Below are positions 11,282 to 23,217 of a stretch of 64,000 bases of DNA, one piece after another; within the stretch, counting starts at the first letter, position 1; each line of letters starts with the position of its first letter. The stretch is from Centrapalus pauciflorus. Its lineage: Eukaryota > Streptophyta > Magnoliopsida > Asterales > Asteraceae. The notes under the pieces are model-generated. The model was not told the origin of the DNA and did not search any database. It was given only the letters and a program-made list of their open reading frames with translations. The translations under genes were made by a program, and so were the position numbers. Where the stretch lies: NCBI GenBank assembly GCA_020465985.1, contig JAANYP010004846.1, positions 70,805-134,804 on the forward strand, given 5' to 3'.

Positions 11282-11770
11282 CCGTGGAGGAGGCTATGGA
11301 AAAACCCGGAAGTGGTTACGGGTACGTTTATAGTTAACATCAACTTGAGTAATAGGAAACGTTATTACTAATATAGGTATAATCATGTTTGTGAATGGGA
11401 ATACTCGAATATATAAATAGGCATTAAATGAATAGTCAAGATGGATTTTGAAGCTTTGAATTGGAAAAGATGCTATAGATCTCTTGGAAATTATGAATGA
11501 GTTTAAAAGTTGTAATAAAGTTTAAGTTTGACCATAATGGGTTAAAGAATTGGAAACTAATTGTATTAATACCATATATGACATGTTCGAGGAATTGATG
11601 ATAATAAGTTATGGTTATCATGAAGTATGTAGCTTTAGCTTTTATTAAGAGAAATTGTATGGAACATTGTGTTGATATTTTGACTTAAAGGGTTGTGGAT
11701 AAGAACCACAGGGTTCGAGCTGTTCGTGAGAATTTTGATATAGTTAGAATCAAAGAGACTGTTTCAATAT

Positions 11771-11857
<87 letters not shown>

Positions 11858-12449
11858 GGCGTGAAGTTAGATATGTATGTGAACTATAATCAATTGGAAG
11901 GGAGATATAATGCTATATGAGGATAATAACACTTAATGAAATGGTGATTTAATCAACCATAAAAAGTTTAAAAGAGACTTTGGACACTAATGAAATATGC
12001 TTATAAAGCAAGGACAAAGTCTAGTGCTACGATTCAGAATCTAAAGAAGATTCGAAGGTGGTCTTGAGTTCTGTTTGACTCTGGTGCCGATCAATTACTT
12101 GTATCTACTGCTTCTGCTTAACAAATGTTAATGATATGGTCTAAGTTGTCCATTGTGATTGATATTGAAACTGCTAAGTAACACCATAGTTCAAGTAGAT
12201 CATGTGTATCCTGATTTTACTATAGTGATTGAAGAGGTAGTCTTCAATCTTGACTTGATTCCAATAGAGATCGGTGATTTGATATGATAATTGGAATAAA
12301 TTGGTTGTGTATATGTGATGAGACGCATGTAGTTTGCATTAAAGGAATAATAAAGATAACTACGCCGGAGGGGCGGGAGATTTGTATATATAGAGATAGG
12401 AGAAGCGGGGATCAATGTCTAATGATGATTGTTAGGTCCCGAAAGCTGA
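11282..12449 (+). pseudogene. T protease region, heavily decayed, with a (TA)n tract
   Basis: The frame after gag reads NPEVVTGTF and VNINLS, the start of a retropepsin domain, but is soon lost. About 12075-12110 reads FDSGADQLLVSTASA, with the catalytic Asp-Ser-Gly of an aspartic protease. About 12240-12290 reads VFNLDLIPIEIGDLI, the conserved strand near its end. 11340-11770 holds AT-rich sequence that I cannot assign, and 11772-11850 is a (TA)n microsatellite. Protease domain copies in this lineage are normally contiguous, so this one has been stretched by insertions. Confidence 0.6.
11772..11850. repeat. (TA)n microsatellite in T
   Basis: About 79 bp of uninterrupted ta dinucleotides. 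A reading frame across it encodes Ile-Tyr repeats, which is not a gene. Confidence 0.95.
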
Positions 12450-13300
12450 TTGCTTAGGGCTGTGAGTCTTGTTTGGTATATGCTATTGATGCCAAGACTG
12501 AAGAGAAAACTGTGGCCGATGCGCCTGTTGTCCCAAAATTTTCCATATGTGTTCCTCGATGATTTGTCTGGTGTGCCACCTGAAAGACAAGTGAAATTCT
12601 GTGTTGACTTGATCCCTGGAGCTTCTCCAATAGCTTGTAATTCATACCGTCTTGCACTTACCGAAATGTAAGTGATAATGAAGCAACTTCAGGAGTTGTT
12701 GGATAAGGGCTTCGTTATATTGAGTTCTTTACCATGGGGGACTCGATATTGTTTATGAATCAAAAGATGTCACAATGAGAATGTGCATAGATTAAAGTGA
12801 TTTAAACAAATTGACTATAAGTATCCGCTGCCGGGAACTGATGATTATTGATCAGTTGCATGGGGTTGGTTATTATTCAAAGACTGATTTATGTTCGGGG
12901 TATCACTAGTTGAAAATCCGAAAGGAGAAAATACTAAAAACAATTTTCAGGGTTAGTTATGAGCACTACGAGTAATTAGTTATGACATTTTGATTAACTA
13001 ACACCCCAACTGTTTTATGGACATTATGAATATGGATTTGTATATCAATGTTGGAGCGATTGAGAATTTGGAAGCTGTTTCGCGGTATTACAGATTTAAG
13101 AAATTTTCTACGATTAGTAAATTGTAGACATGTTGATTTAAATTGGTATGTATATACCAACTCGAGAAAGCTATTATTGGAAAAAAAAAAACTTGCACAG
13201 ATTTGCGTGAGTATGGTTATTATTTTTATGGTACTCTAGAATCGATTATGTCTGATTAGAAGAGTCGTTTCATTTTCAACTCTTGTTTTGCTTTACAAGT
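12450..13300 (+). pseudogene. T reverse transcriptase remnant
   Basis: The RT N-terminus is recognisable: VFLDDLSGVPPERQVKFCVD, LIPGASPIACNSYRLALTEM, then a stop, KQLQELLDKGFVI and PWGT. Degraded strands follow (MRMCID-like ENVHRLK, YPLPGTDDY, then a YYSK-like segment) to about 12950. I cannot find the catalytic FxDD box. The remainder to 13300 is unassigned decayed pol. Confidence 0.75.
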
Positions 13301-14050
13301 GGGATTAGGCACACATATAGCTATGAGTACAACTTACCAACCCCCGATAGATGGTCAAAATGAATGGACTGTTTTCACATTGGAATATATGATGAGATCA
13401 TGTATTTTGGATTTAAGTATCAACTGAAAGGATCAATTGCTTTGATGGAATTTTTCGTATAACACTAGTTATCATGTTAAAATCAAGAAAACACCATGTA
13501 AAGTTTTGTACGAGAGGAAATGTAGAACCCCTACATGTTGGAAAGAAAATTGAAAGGACTCTGATTAATGAGTCTGTGATATGAAAGTAGAGTTATAATG
13601 GTGAAACACCTAAACCAATCAACTTTGAGGTAAACGATGGAGCATATTTGTTAGTATCACCGATGAGGTGTTGGCTCATTTAGAATAACAAAAAAGTTAG
13701 GAATCAGTTATTTCAATTGGAATTACCTAAGGAAATATCGAAATAGCACTTGGTGTTTCATGTGGAAAGCTTTATGAAATCTTCACAACTGGTAATGAAG
13801 ATTAGGCTGATTATACCGAATTCAAAATCAATAAAGATTAATATATGTTGAAAAGCCGGAATATATTATGGATATGAAAATAAAGAAGTTAAGAAACAAA
13901 GAAATTAAAAATAGTACTGATACATTGGAAGCATCACAAAGAAGTAAATTACATTTGAGAGACAAAAAGCCGATACGTTGAATAAGTATAAGTATGTGTT
14001 CGAAATAAAATAACTTCGAGGACGAAGTTTGAGCGTGGTGGAGCCCATGC
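13301..14050 (+). pseudogene. T integrase C-half and chromodomain-like tail, decayed
   Basis: 13330-13410 reads STTYQPPIDGQNEWTVFTLE, the integrase segment carrying the third catalytic residue (GQNE). It is followed by SYNTSYHVKI and YERKCRTPTCW. 13620-13780 reads INFEVNDGAYLLVSPMRCW and LVFHVESF, the C-terminal integrase barrel. The tail to about 14000 has KxKKLRNKEIK and WKHHKEV-like traces of a chromodomain. It ends in an imperfect cttcgaggacgaag palindrome and gcgtggtggagcccatgc before the LTR. Confidence 0.7.
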
Positions 14051-16278
14051 TGTAACATCTAAAAATTTTATTATCGTAATTTGAGGATATTTTGTAATTT
14101 GTATAATTAAGTTGAATTATGAAAGATGATTGTGTATACGAATATTTAAAAAGTTGGTTGCTATTTTAAGAAATTAAGAAATATGAGAATTTCGACATTT
14201 AGTTATTGAGTATGATTTTTAAAATGTTAGTGATGATGAAAATTAGGATGAAAATCATTGTTTAATGAAATCAGATAAGTAGAGGGGCTAATTGTGCAAA
14301 TAGCCAAAACTTATGAATAAAAGACCCAAAAAGTCTTTCATTTCTCATTCTCAACCTTTACACCTTCAAAAAACACACACAAATGCTCTCAAATATTCTG
14401 TTGAGAATCGAAATTGTGAAGAAGATTCATGGATTTAACTGATAATTAACAAGAATCAAGTGGATTAAAGGTAAGAAAATTAGTTTCAAGTTTGAGGTTT
14501 TATTTTTTGAAGAATAAAGATTCAAAATTCGAATTTAAAATCTGTGAAATTTTGATTGCATGTATGTAATTCAAGTTGAAAAGCATCAATTGAAGATCTC
14601 TGAAGGTTTAGAAACAAGAATCGTGCAACGAATCTAACAGAAAGGTAAGAAATCTGAATTTTTTATGAAGTTTTTGTGTTCATGAGGTTTTTCCTCATTT
14701 TTGGTCCAATTTGGACGAATTAGAGTGTTAATGATATGGAAAATGGACTAGAAACATTCAATATATGTTTATATAACATTACTATGGATTGCATGTGGTC
14801 AGAAATTAGTTTTGGAAATTTTTGAGTAAAATCCGTAAGTTGCGACCTGCAATTCTGCAAGTGAACTCGGCAAGTTCTATGGGGAACTCGGCGAGTTCCC
14901 AAGAACACTTGAAGAAATCTTCAAAAATTCATAAGTGGTTGGATCCGAATTCGTTTGGGACCCGAATTCGGATGAGGCTCAACTTCGCATGAGACCCGAA
15001 CCTAAATGAGACCGAATCCGGACGGAACCGAACTCGGATGGGTAATGTAATTCGGATGGGTCCGGAATCCGGCCAAGGATCCAAAATTCGGACCTGAACT
15101 CGGCGAGTTCTATGGGGAACTCGGCGAGTTCTATGCTGTACATGTCTAATTCGGAGGGGTTATTAAGGACCCGAATTTATGGACTATTAATTACACTTTT
15201 GGGATATTTTTGGTATTATATTAAGGCATATAATGAAAGGTTATTTGGAAATAATAACACACCAATTGATGGTTTATAACGTGAGTTTCGGATGAAGGTT
15301 CCGAATGTTGTAACACTTTTAATTGTATTGATGTACATTTGTTGAGGAACATGTTTATGATATGATTTTCTTATGGAAATGTAACAGGTCCCTTGTGGTG
15401 TTGTTTAACCCACAGTGGGGTACTTTTGAGTCCGGTTGAAATTCCGAAGAGAAATAAGATAACTTGAAGTTAACTAACGCACCCACTGCGAGTACCTTTG
15501 ATTTTAAACATGTCTGTATCTGCTTTATATTTGCTATTGCCTGCTGAGGCATGTTGTTTCACTTTCGTTTGACACTCTACTAATTTGTGTATATGTTGAT
15601 GCACATTCATACTTGTTGCATGTCCGTTCATTTGTTGTGCATCCTATCGATGGACCTGAGGGTCGCATCTGTACTCTGATGTTACTGTGCTATATGACAA
15701 AGAGTTTGACACCTCTGTGGTCAGGATAGACAGTAGGTCATCCCCGATGTTATGTCTGCCTCAGACGGTTGGTTTTTCTTATGCCGAGCGTCATCTCGAA
15801 GGAGCTACTGCTCGGGTTTACGTACTTGGAGTACGTGTGGAGTATACGGTATGCAATACCGCGGTTACTCCTTAGGGGCATCATAAGGATTTGCAGAATG
15901 TGTAAAATCATTTGGTATTCACTAAGCATTCGCTTACCCTCAGTTGTTAACTTTTTACAGGAAAAGGGAAATCTGTTGCGGGATCTTCTAGCTAGGTCGT
16001 CTGTTGAAGTAATTGAAGATTTCTGCTGTTATTTTTGGTAACAGATCTATGGAGACAATTGTTGAAATAAATTTGGGATGATGTAATACCTTTGAGTATG
16101 TAGCCTTAGACATGTAGCCTTGTAGCACCGTAGGGTGTTTGACAAATTTGTATTATTACTATTATGTACTATAATGCTTCCGCACTTTAATTTAAGCTTT
16201 CAGATCATTATGTAATTGTGTTCGATGATTAATCCTGGGTGTAATGTAAATGGTGGTTATTGTGGCTAGGGTGTCACA
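14051..16278 (+). repeat. 3' LTR of T
   Basis: Direct repeat of 7703-9933 with TGTAACATC and GTGTCACA ends. The palindrome pairs are kept (14863 and 14884; 15096 and 15117). It is followed by the TSD aaggg. Confidence 0.93.
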
Positions 16279-16283
16279 AAGGG

Positions 16284-16569
16284 TTTCGGTATTATCGAAC
16301 CAATGAAGAAGCTACCGAAACCTCTACATCATTGCATGAATACTGAAACCATGTAGGAGTACCAAAACCTTCATTAGTATTGAAACCCTTGATGAGCTAC
16401 CGAGACCCAGTCCCCATTACCGAAAGCCATATCGAGCCAATAAGTTATATTTAAAGCCTAGATAAGCCGTGAAAGCATTTATCAGTACTGTGAGTAACAG
16501 TTATTCATGTTTACATATATTTTATGTAATTGAGACATATGTTGCTTCTATATGTCTTCTTTGACTTTC
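16284..16569 (+). repeat. X 3' LTR, part 2 of 3
   Basis: Continues part 1 after the T TSD (16279-16283). It contains several taccgaaacc-type words. From about 16497 it carries one arm of an inverted repeat (gagtaacagttattcatg). It is interrupted at 16570 by G-A. Bases 16565-16569 (ctttc) are the G-A target duplication. Confidence 0.75.
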
Positions 16570-18961
16570 TGTAACATCCGAGATTAACCCAGGTTAGCAA
16601 CTACGACCTAATCAGTGTTTATTAGCAATTTATAACCTAACCAATGGTCATTAGCAATTTATCAAGGTGATTCACAATGTTCATGAGGAAATTCAACTCA
16701 ATTGGAATCAATTTCATCCGTGCGATGAATCGGCAAATCAATTAATCCGATCGATTTACGATATGATGAATTAATTCAACTAAGTACATAATTAAATTAT
16801 GATTAGTGACACTCATCATACACTAATACAATTACTTAACATTAATTATGCAAGACTAAAACAATTCATTAAAACAATGCATCCAAAAGTATTTATGAAT
16901 TTACATTAAAAGGGAAATACAAGAATACATTATAAATACTTTTATACAAAAAAATAAAAACAAAAATACATCATTTTTATACCATAAAAATCAGCCAACA
17001 CAAAAGTGGAACACACTTTTGTGTCCTCTTTGACTTTCATTAAAAATATTGAAAAGAATTCCTCACTTTTTCTATTTTTCCAACATGTTGGTAAAGTGTT
17101 AAACACCACATTTTCTTTCATCATTTGCAAGACCAATTCTCTTCTATAAATAGAGGACTCATTTCTCATTTCATTCACACCTTGAAAGATCAAAATCCTC
17201 TCATCTTTTCTTTCAAACAAATAGGCCAAGAGCAACCAAGAACACCAAAGTTGCATCTTTTTGTTTCTTCAAGTGTTTCTTTGGTGCAACAATTCAAGAA
17301 CTCAACTCCTACTCATTTGCATTCTTTTAATACATCAAAGTAAGTAAAAACTATCTTATTACTTCTTTTATATAAGTTGTTACAAGTCTTGCATAATGTA
17401 TATAATCACCAACAACAACAAGTTTCATTAAAACTCAAGTTTATAAATAAATAGTTTTGTTTTAAAGTTTGTTTCTTCAAATGTGTTTATAAATATATAA
17501 ACACATAATGTAAGCTTAAATATTATGAAAATAATTTATATAAATGTATTTCATAACATTTTATACAAGTAGTCTTTGAATAAACAACAAGAATCACTAG
17601 TTATTTCAAGTTTATAAACTACGGATTTTCGGCAGAAAATTTACATCGACTTTGAAAAATCATAACTAATTCATAACTTAACGAAATGAGTTAATTCTTG
17701 TCTCAAAAGTTAGATCTATGTCTTAACTATAAATCTGGAAGTTTTCATAATCTATTTTGGAGTTTAAGACCCCCATAAATTATTTGGGAAACCGAAAGTT
17801 TGACCGCTCAAAAATGACCAACATAGGGTTTTCAACAAGCTTTTTCCCCAAGCTAAACATCTCAAAAAATGGCCGTTCTAGACTTTGAAAATTCTTTGTA
17901 TATTGTAGTTTAATGTCCAAGAAAACCAAAGCCTAAAACGTTCGGAGCTTAGTAAAAAACAGCCTCAAAGTAAGCCGAAAAACCTTCGAAAAGCTGGAAA
18001 ATTATATATATATAAACTTGACGTTTTAAGTGGGTTTTACTTATAAACTTGTAATGTTGGCTGATTTAAAACATAACAACATTTATACATACATATTATG
18101 GGAGTTATTAAATCCCTTATATCTTTTAGGACTCGGTTAAACGCGTCCGGTGTCATCACTCATCAACAACGTAAATCGTCGTTTTTACGATCATTTTGCC
18201 ATCAACATGCGGTGAGTCTTCATAGCCCCTATTTTCACTATCTATTTGGGTGGAAATACATGCACTGTTTTCATATGGACATCAAAACTGTTTATTTCTT
18301 ATATGTATTACATGTTTGGATCCATCAGCCCTCAAATCATGAACCGTTAATTGCATTTATTTGTAAGCGCGAATATATTGTGGATAGATCTATCGGGAGT
18401 CATGTCCCCCATTCGGGTTAGTTCGGCTCGGCTAACAGCGGGTGCATATATATTCAACACACGATATTACGTATGGGAATACTGCACAGGACAAACTAAT
18501 TTAATTAAGCTTATGTTGCATGATGGTTTATGTAATACATACACGAAATTTATGCTTTATAAATTCAACTCATCTGATAATGTCCATACAACTGGTCTTT
18601 TCGCGTAAACCTATGAGCTCACCAACAATTAGTTGACGTATTTTAGCATGTATTTTCAGGAATTTAAGGCAAGTGTGCCTTCAGATGTATTTTTCAAGCT
18701 TCCGCACCTAAGGAGTCGCAGGCATTTTCGAAACTACCGGAGATTTAGCTGTATTATTTTGAATACTTTAATTATGTACTTAAATCTCTGTATTGTGCGA
18801 ACTTCTTTTTCTTCATATCAGGCTATGTATAACCTTACTATATTTTAAAGTGTTATCGATTTATTTTTGAAAACGTCCATATAGTGGTTGTTCGTTATGA
18901 TTATGGTTACGCTTCCGCACTCGTCACGCCTCGTTACTAACCGGGGTAGCAGGGTGTGACA
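16570..18961 (+). repeat. 5' LTR of G-A
   Basis: TGTAACATCCGAG to GTGTGACA, 2,392 bp. It carries a core promoter TATA box at about 17144-17153 and a short (TA)n tract at about 18003-18014. In a 250-bp sample I count about 13 differences from the 3' LTR, roughly 5%. Confidence 0.9.
17144..17153 (+). promoter_or_regulatory. LTR TATA box (ctataaatag) of G-A
   Basis: A strong plant TATA box about 575 bp into the LTR. The same ctataaatag word sits at the same place in the other LTRs of this family (23791, 28752, 33083, 38083, 60794), so it is probably the core promoter marking the U3/R boundary. Confidence 0.7.
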
Positions 18962-18964
18962 GAT

Positions 18965-18977
18965 TGGTATCAGAGCC
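18965..18977 (+). promoter_or_regulatory. Primer binding site of G-A
   Basis: TGGTATCAGAGCC starts three bases after the LTR, the tRNA-iMet type. Confidence 0.85.
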
Positions 18978-19065
18978 ATAGTTATAGTGAACTAGGTTGC
19001 ATTCATATCTAGACTATAACTGTTACAAAAACTAAAGTTTCTTCAAGAACTGTGAACATATATAT

Positions 19066-19826
19066 ATGAACCCTGATGCCAATAACATGTCAAACAATAC
19101 GGTTATTATCCTCTTTGAATCTGAGGAAGAATACCCACCCATGGAACAAGGAAGCCAAGGTGACACTAAGAAGTACTTTGGATCGGAGACCCACCCAGAC
19201 CGAATCAATGATGAAGTAGAGGACCCGTCAGAACTAGAGGAGAGCAACTGTGGCCCCGTAGCACAAATTTCTCCACCATCACCACCACATATTCCACCCT
19301 ACACCCTATTCAGAAGCCATCCCAATGGACCATTAAGGAAGTTCACCCCTAGGAAAAGGGTGTCACTGGCACAACGGGAGTCTATCCCGGTACCTACTCA
19401 TCAGCCAAGCCCGCCACTGTAACGACAGGCGAACGTAAGACAGTGGGGATGGATGCCTCACACTTTCCAAGAGTGGAGAAACAAGGAAGGGATCCCAAGC
19501 CAGTTAGAAACACCATCTTCTTCTCAAGTACCGACACTTACCCAGGAACCTACGCAACGAACGGTACCTCTGTTGGTGGCAAGGGCTGCCAGACACGACC
19601 CCCAATTTCGACAAAATCCACCAAGAGATCGGTAAGATCTCTGCAAGGATTAAGTAGGAGGCAACACACCAACATACATTGGGCCAACCAGAATACCTAG
19701 GCGATCCAACAAGACGAAACCGACGAATTGTGATGGTGCTTAGCATAGCACAAAGCCGTAATGCAGAACTAACCCAATAACTTAACGCTCTGAAGTACGA
19801 TGAGGCATCTCATACTTAGTACCCTT
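19066..19826 (+). pseudogene. G-A upstream ORF (before gag), broken
   Basis: Remnant of a small acidic protein between the PBS and the gag position. It starts MNPDANNMSNNTVIILFESEEE, parallel to MSSRVVIVLSDSEEE in G-B. A Pro-rich stretch of about 90 residues follows that G-B lacks, then a TAA at 19420-19422. The same frame continues with EGIPSQLETPSSSQVPTL and TVPLLVARAARHD, matching EGIPSHFE and TIPLLVARSSRHD in G-B. After a frame change near 19620 it ends with RNAELTQ and LNAL, matching RNEELTQRLNAL. I do not recognise the family. Its function is unknown. Confidence 0.6.
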
Positions 19827-20039
19827 CTACCAGTTCATTGTATATATCTAGGTTTTTACTATCAGATGTACGTAAGGCTTGAAAATTTATCAAAAAATCC
19901 CAACCATATCATATACAAAGATTAAGTATCAAGAACTTTTATGAGGAATTAAGTTTTAACTACAACTCTGCGTAGGAGAAGATAAAGTTATGACCATTTG
20001 CCTAAGAAATTTCAAACCCGTAGACCTTTCCCCTTACCC
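19827..20039 (+). other. Deletion scar where G-A gag should be
   Basis: About 210 bp of AT-rich sequence without recognisable gag. In G-B this interval holds a leader plus a gag of about 1,090 bp. No gag core or Cys/His knuckle remains here, so gag has been deleted. Confidence 0.6.
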
Positions 20040-20434
20040 CATTAGATACCACTTATGCATTTCTACTATTTGATACTGGTGCTGATAGGAGCTTTATATC
20101 CACTAAGTTCAGAAGCAGATAAATTCCATTCTTACACCATTAAGTGCCACTTATGCTATTGAGGTTGATGACAGTAAGACGCTTAAGACAAATAATATAA
20201 GTCGAGGATGCTCCTTAGAATTAGTAGGCCGACTCTTTGAAACAGACTTGATGCCCGTCAAACTGGGAAGTTTTGACGTGGTCATAGGCATGGATTGACT
20301 ATCGAAAAATCGTGCGGAAAAAGTGTGCAACAAGAAGACGGTTCATATACCTTTAGCCAATAAGAAGGTCCTTACTGTCCAAGGCAAAACAAGAAATACC
20401 AAAGTAACATCATCCCTAGCATTAGGGCTCTGAA
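20040..20434 (+). pseudogene. G-A protease remnant
   Basis: Reads FDTGADRSFISTKF with the catalytic DTG of a retroviral-type aspartic protease. Shifted traces of the conserved MPVKLGSFDVVIGMD strand follow near 20250-20295, and VLTVQGK near 20370. It contains several stops and frame changes. Confidence 0.75.
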
Positions 20435-21170
20435 GTGTTGACAAAGAGGGAGCCAAAGGAAAAGCGGCTCGAAAATATTCTTATTGTTTGTGATTACCCC
20501 AAGGTTTTGCCAGAACACATACCTGGACTCTCACCATCAAGGCAAGTCGAATTCCAAATTGACCTACTGTCAGGTGCTGCACTAGTGGCTCGAGCACCAT
20601 GCCGGTTAGCCCCATCATAGTGTAAGAATCGTCCAACCAACTGTAGGAGCTCTAAGATAAAAGGTTTATCAAACCGAGTTCCTCGCTTTGGGGAGCTCCA
20701 CCTTTGTTCGTAAAGAAGAATGATAGAACCTTCAGATTGTGCATCGATTACTGGGAGCTAAATAGGCTAATCATGAGGAACCGGTATCCACTCCCAAGGA
20801 TCGATGACTTGTTTCACCAAACTCCAAAAATTAAGCTTCTATTCGAAGATCGATCTAAGGTCTAGTTATCATCAGGTTAGAGTTCGCAAGAAAGATATTC
20901 CAAAGACAGCCTTCAGATTTAGTTACAAGCATCATAAATTCCTATTAATGTTGTTTGGATTAACCAGTACCCCAACGGTACTCATGGACCTCATAAACCG
21001 GGTGTGCAAACCATATTTAGACAAATTCGTAATTGTCTTCATAAATGACATCTTAATCTACTCACGAAACAAGGAGGAGCACGAGCAAACACTTAAGCCT
21101 GATTCTAGAGCTGTTGAAGAAAGAACAACTATATGCCAAGCTTTCTAAGTTTGACTTTTGGCTAAGATAG
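20435..21170 (+). pseudogene. G-A reverse transcriptase with altered catalytic box
   Basis: The N-terminal part reads PKVLPEHIPGLSPSRQVEFQ to CRLAPS, followed by stops. The palm part reads FYSKIDLRSSYHQVRVRKKD, KTAFRF, LMDLINRVCKPYLDKFVIV. The catalytic FIDD of the family is FINDILIYS here: codon AAT at 21044-21046 gives Asn in place of the first catalytic Asp, which G-B keeps (FIDDILIYS). The polymerase would be inactive even without the stops. The tandem duplication begins just after this box, at 21057. Confidence 0.85.
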
Positions 21171-23206
21171 GTAAGATTTCTCGGGCACGTGATCAATAGT
21201 AAAGGGATCCAAGTCGACCCCACAAAGATCGAGGCTATCATGAATTGGTCAACCCTTAGAATCCCCATAGAGATACGACAGTCCTTAAGACTTGCCACTT
21301 ATTATAGGCAACTATCAAAAATTTCTCAAAGATCACCGAAGCTCTAACAAAACTGACCGGAAAAGACATTAAGTATGATTGGGGCGAGGATCAGGAGACA
21401 TCATATCCGTTATTAAAGCACAACCTGTGCAGCGCGCTTATTTTATCCAAGAGAAGCAAGAAATTTGTAGATTACTGTGACGCTTCACACAATGGGTTGA
21501 TATAGAAAGATAGGATCATAGCTTATACTTTATGAAAACTTAAGGTTCACTAGGTGAATTACACAACACATGATCTAGATCTTGGAGCAGTAGTTTTATC
21601 CTTAAGACTTGAAGACATTAGTTGTACGGTAAGAAGTGTACTACACTCACAGACCATAAGAGCCTCCAACACATCTTGAACCAGAAAGAGTTAAACATGA
21701 GGTAACATCGTTGATAGAGCTAATAAGTGATTGCAACTGTGAAATTCGTTATCACCTGAGGAAAACTAATGTGGTTGCAGACGCTCAGAGCCGTAGGGAA
21801 TGAGCTAAGCCGTTAAGAGTACAAACCCAAGTTATAACCATTCAACCAAACCTTCCTTCCTTAGTTTAGGATGCACAAGTAGATGTTGTTAAGGAGGAAA
21901 ATATGAAAAATGAAGCCCTGCACGGAATGGATAAATAGTTTGGGATAAGGGCTAATAAAAGTCGATATTTCATGAATAGAATCTCATTACTCTGTTTGGT
22001 GGAATAAGAAAGCTGGCTATGGATGAAGGACACAAATCAAGATATACCGTTCACCCCGGATCAATAAAATGTATCATGACCTCAAGGAGCTATACGGGTG
22101 GCCTAACATGAAGGCTGACATTGCCACATATGTCAACAAATTCCTAACATTCTCCAAAGTTAAGACAAACATCAGAAACCATTTGAGTAATAGTTGACCG
22201 CCTAACAAACTCTGCACATTCCTACCAATCAAGGAGAACAACAGAATGAATAAGCTAGTCCAAACGTACCTCAAGGAAGTCGTCTCCGGACACGGAGGGC
22301 CTATTATAATCATTTCGGATACGAATAGCAGATCTACATCTAGGTTTTTGGCAATTATTACAGCAAACTTTGGATACAAACTTGGACATGAGTACCACAT
22401 ATCACCCTCATACCAATGGTCAGAATAATAGAACGATCCAAACCCTAGAACATACATTAAGAGCCTGTGTAATGGATACTCATTTGCCTTAGTGGAATTA
22501 TCGTACTACAAATAGCTATCACCCGAGTATTAAAGCTGCTCCGTTTGAGGCCCTCTACGGGCGAAAGTGTCGATCTCCGATTTATTGGGAAGAAGTAGGA
22601 AATAGCCAAATCACTGGCCCTAAGATCATTCACGAAACTACCGAAAAGATAGTACAGATGCGGAACTGACTAAAAGTTGCCCGCAGTTGTCAGAAAGTTA
22701 TGCAAATGTAGGGAGAAAATTCCTTGAGTTCTAATTAGGAGAACGAGTACCAATGAAAGTCTCGCCATGGAAGGGTGTGATACGATTAGGAAAATAAGGA
22801 AAAACTAAACCCTCGATACATTGGCAATGTAAAGTCTTAAAGGGAATTGGACTCGTAGCTTACCGTTTAGAGTTACCACCAGAGCTTAGCAGCATGCACA
22901 ATACCTTCCATGTATCGAATATGAAGAAGTGTTTGTTAGAGGAGACACTTGTTACCCCCCTTGGAAGAGATCCAGCTAACTGATAAACTTCGCTTCATCA
23001 AAGAGTCGGTTGAAATCATGGACCGTAAGGTCAAAGGATTGAAGCATAGTTGTATACCCATCCTCAAGGTCATATGGAATTTTAGACATGGACCGAAATT
23101 CACTAGGGCATGCAAAGGCCATTTTAACAAAAGATACCCTCACCTAATCCTAAGTAACAAAACCTCTGAGGAAACAAGACAAAATTTCGGGACGAAATTC
23201 CCTTAA
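21171..23206 (+). pseudogene. G-A RNase H, integrase and chromodomain remnants
   Basis: Follows G-B colinearly. It shows connection-domain traces near 21180-21300 and an RNase H FVDYCDASHNGL-like segment near 21460-21500. The zinc-binding region lies near 22060-22160. The integrase core is IIIISDTNSRSTSRF (22300-22345), then HISPSYQWSE. The C-terminal barrel is PMKVSPWKGVIRLGK (22753-22800) with AYRLELPPELSSMHNTFHVS (22859-22918), and a chromodomain-like tail is in 22949-23206. There are many nonsense changes and frameshifts. An identical remnant lies at 30349-32498. Confidence 0.8.
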
Positions 23207-23217
23207 CAGGGGGAGAC
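23184..23217 (+). promoter_or_regulatory. 3' pre-LTR palindrome and polypurine tract of G-A
   Basis: aatttcgggacgaaatt, a near-perfect inverted repeat, is followed by cagggggagact directly before the LTR. The same pair occurs in G-B at about 60198-60231 and in copy 2 at about 32476-32509. Confidence 0.75.

Larger units (their letters stand above)
7703..16278 (+). mobile_element. Gypsy element T, complete with both LTRs and TSD
   Basis: An 8,576-bp element bounded by LTRs of 2,231 and 2,228 bp. Both begin TGTAACATC and end GTGTCACA. The 5-bp target duplication aaggg is perfect (7698-7702 and 16279-16283). The order is LTR, PBS, gag, decayed protease, RT and integrase remnants, LTR. It is inserted in the X 3' LTR. 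Confidence 0.93.

Noticed and set aside
11772..11889. Open reading frames encoding long Ile-Tyr repeats at every (TA)n tract (also 29150, 33945, 38969, 61202, 61763)
   Set aside because: They are translations of ta microsatellites and have no protein-like composition outside the repeat.
22246..22457. 127-residue minus-strand frame over G-A integrase, duplicated at 31366
   Set aside because: Antisense shadow of the integrase core, whose sense reading carries the ISD motif.
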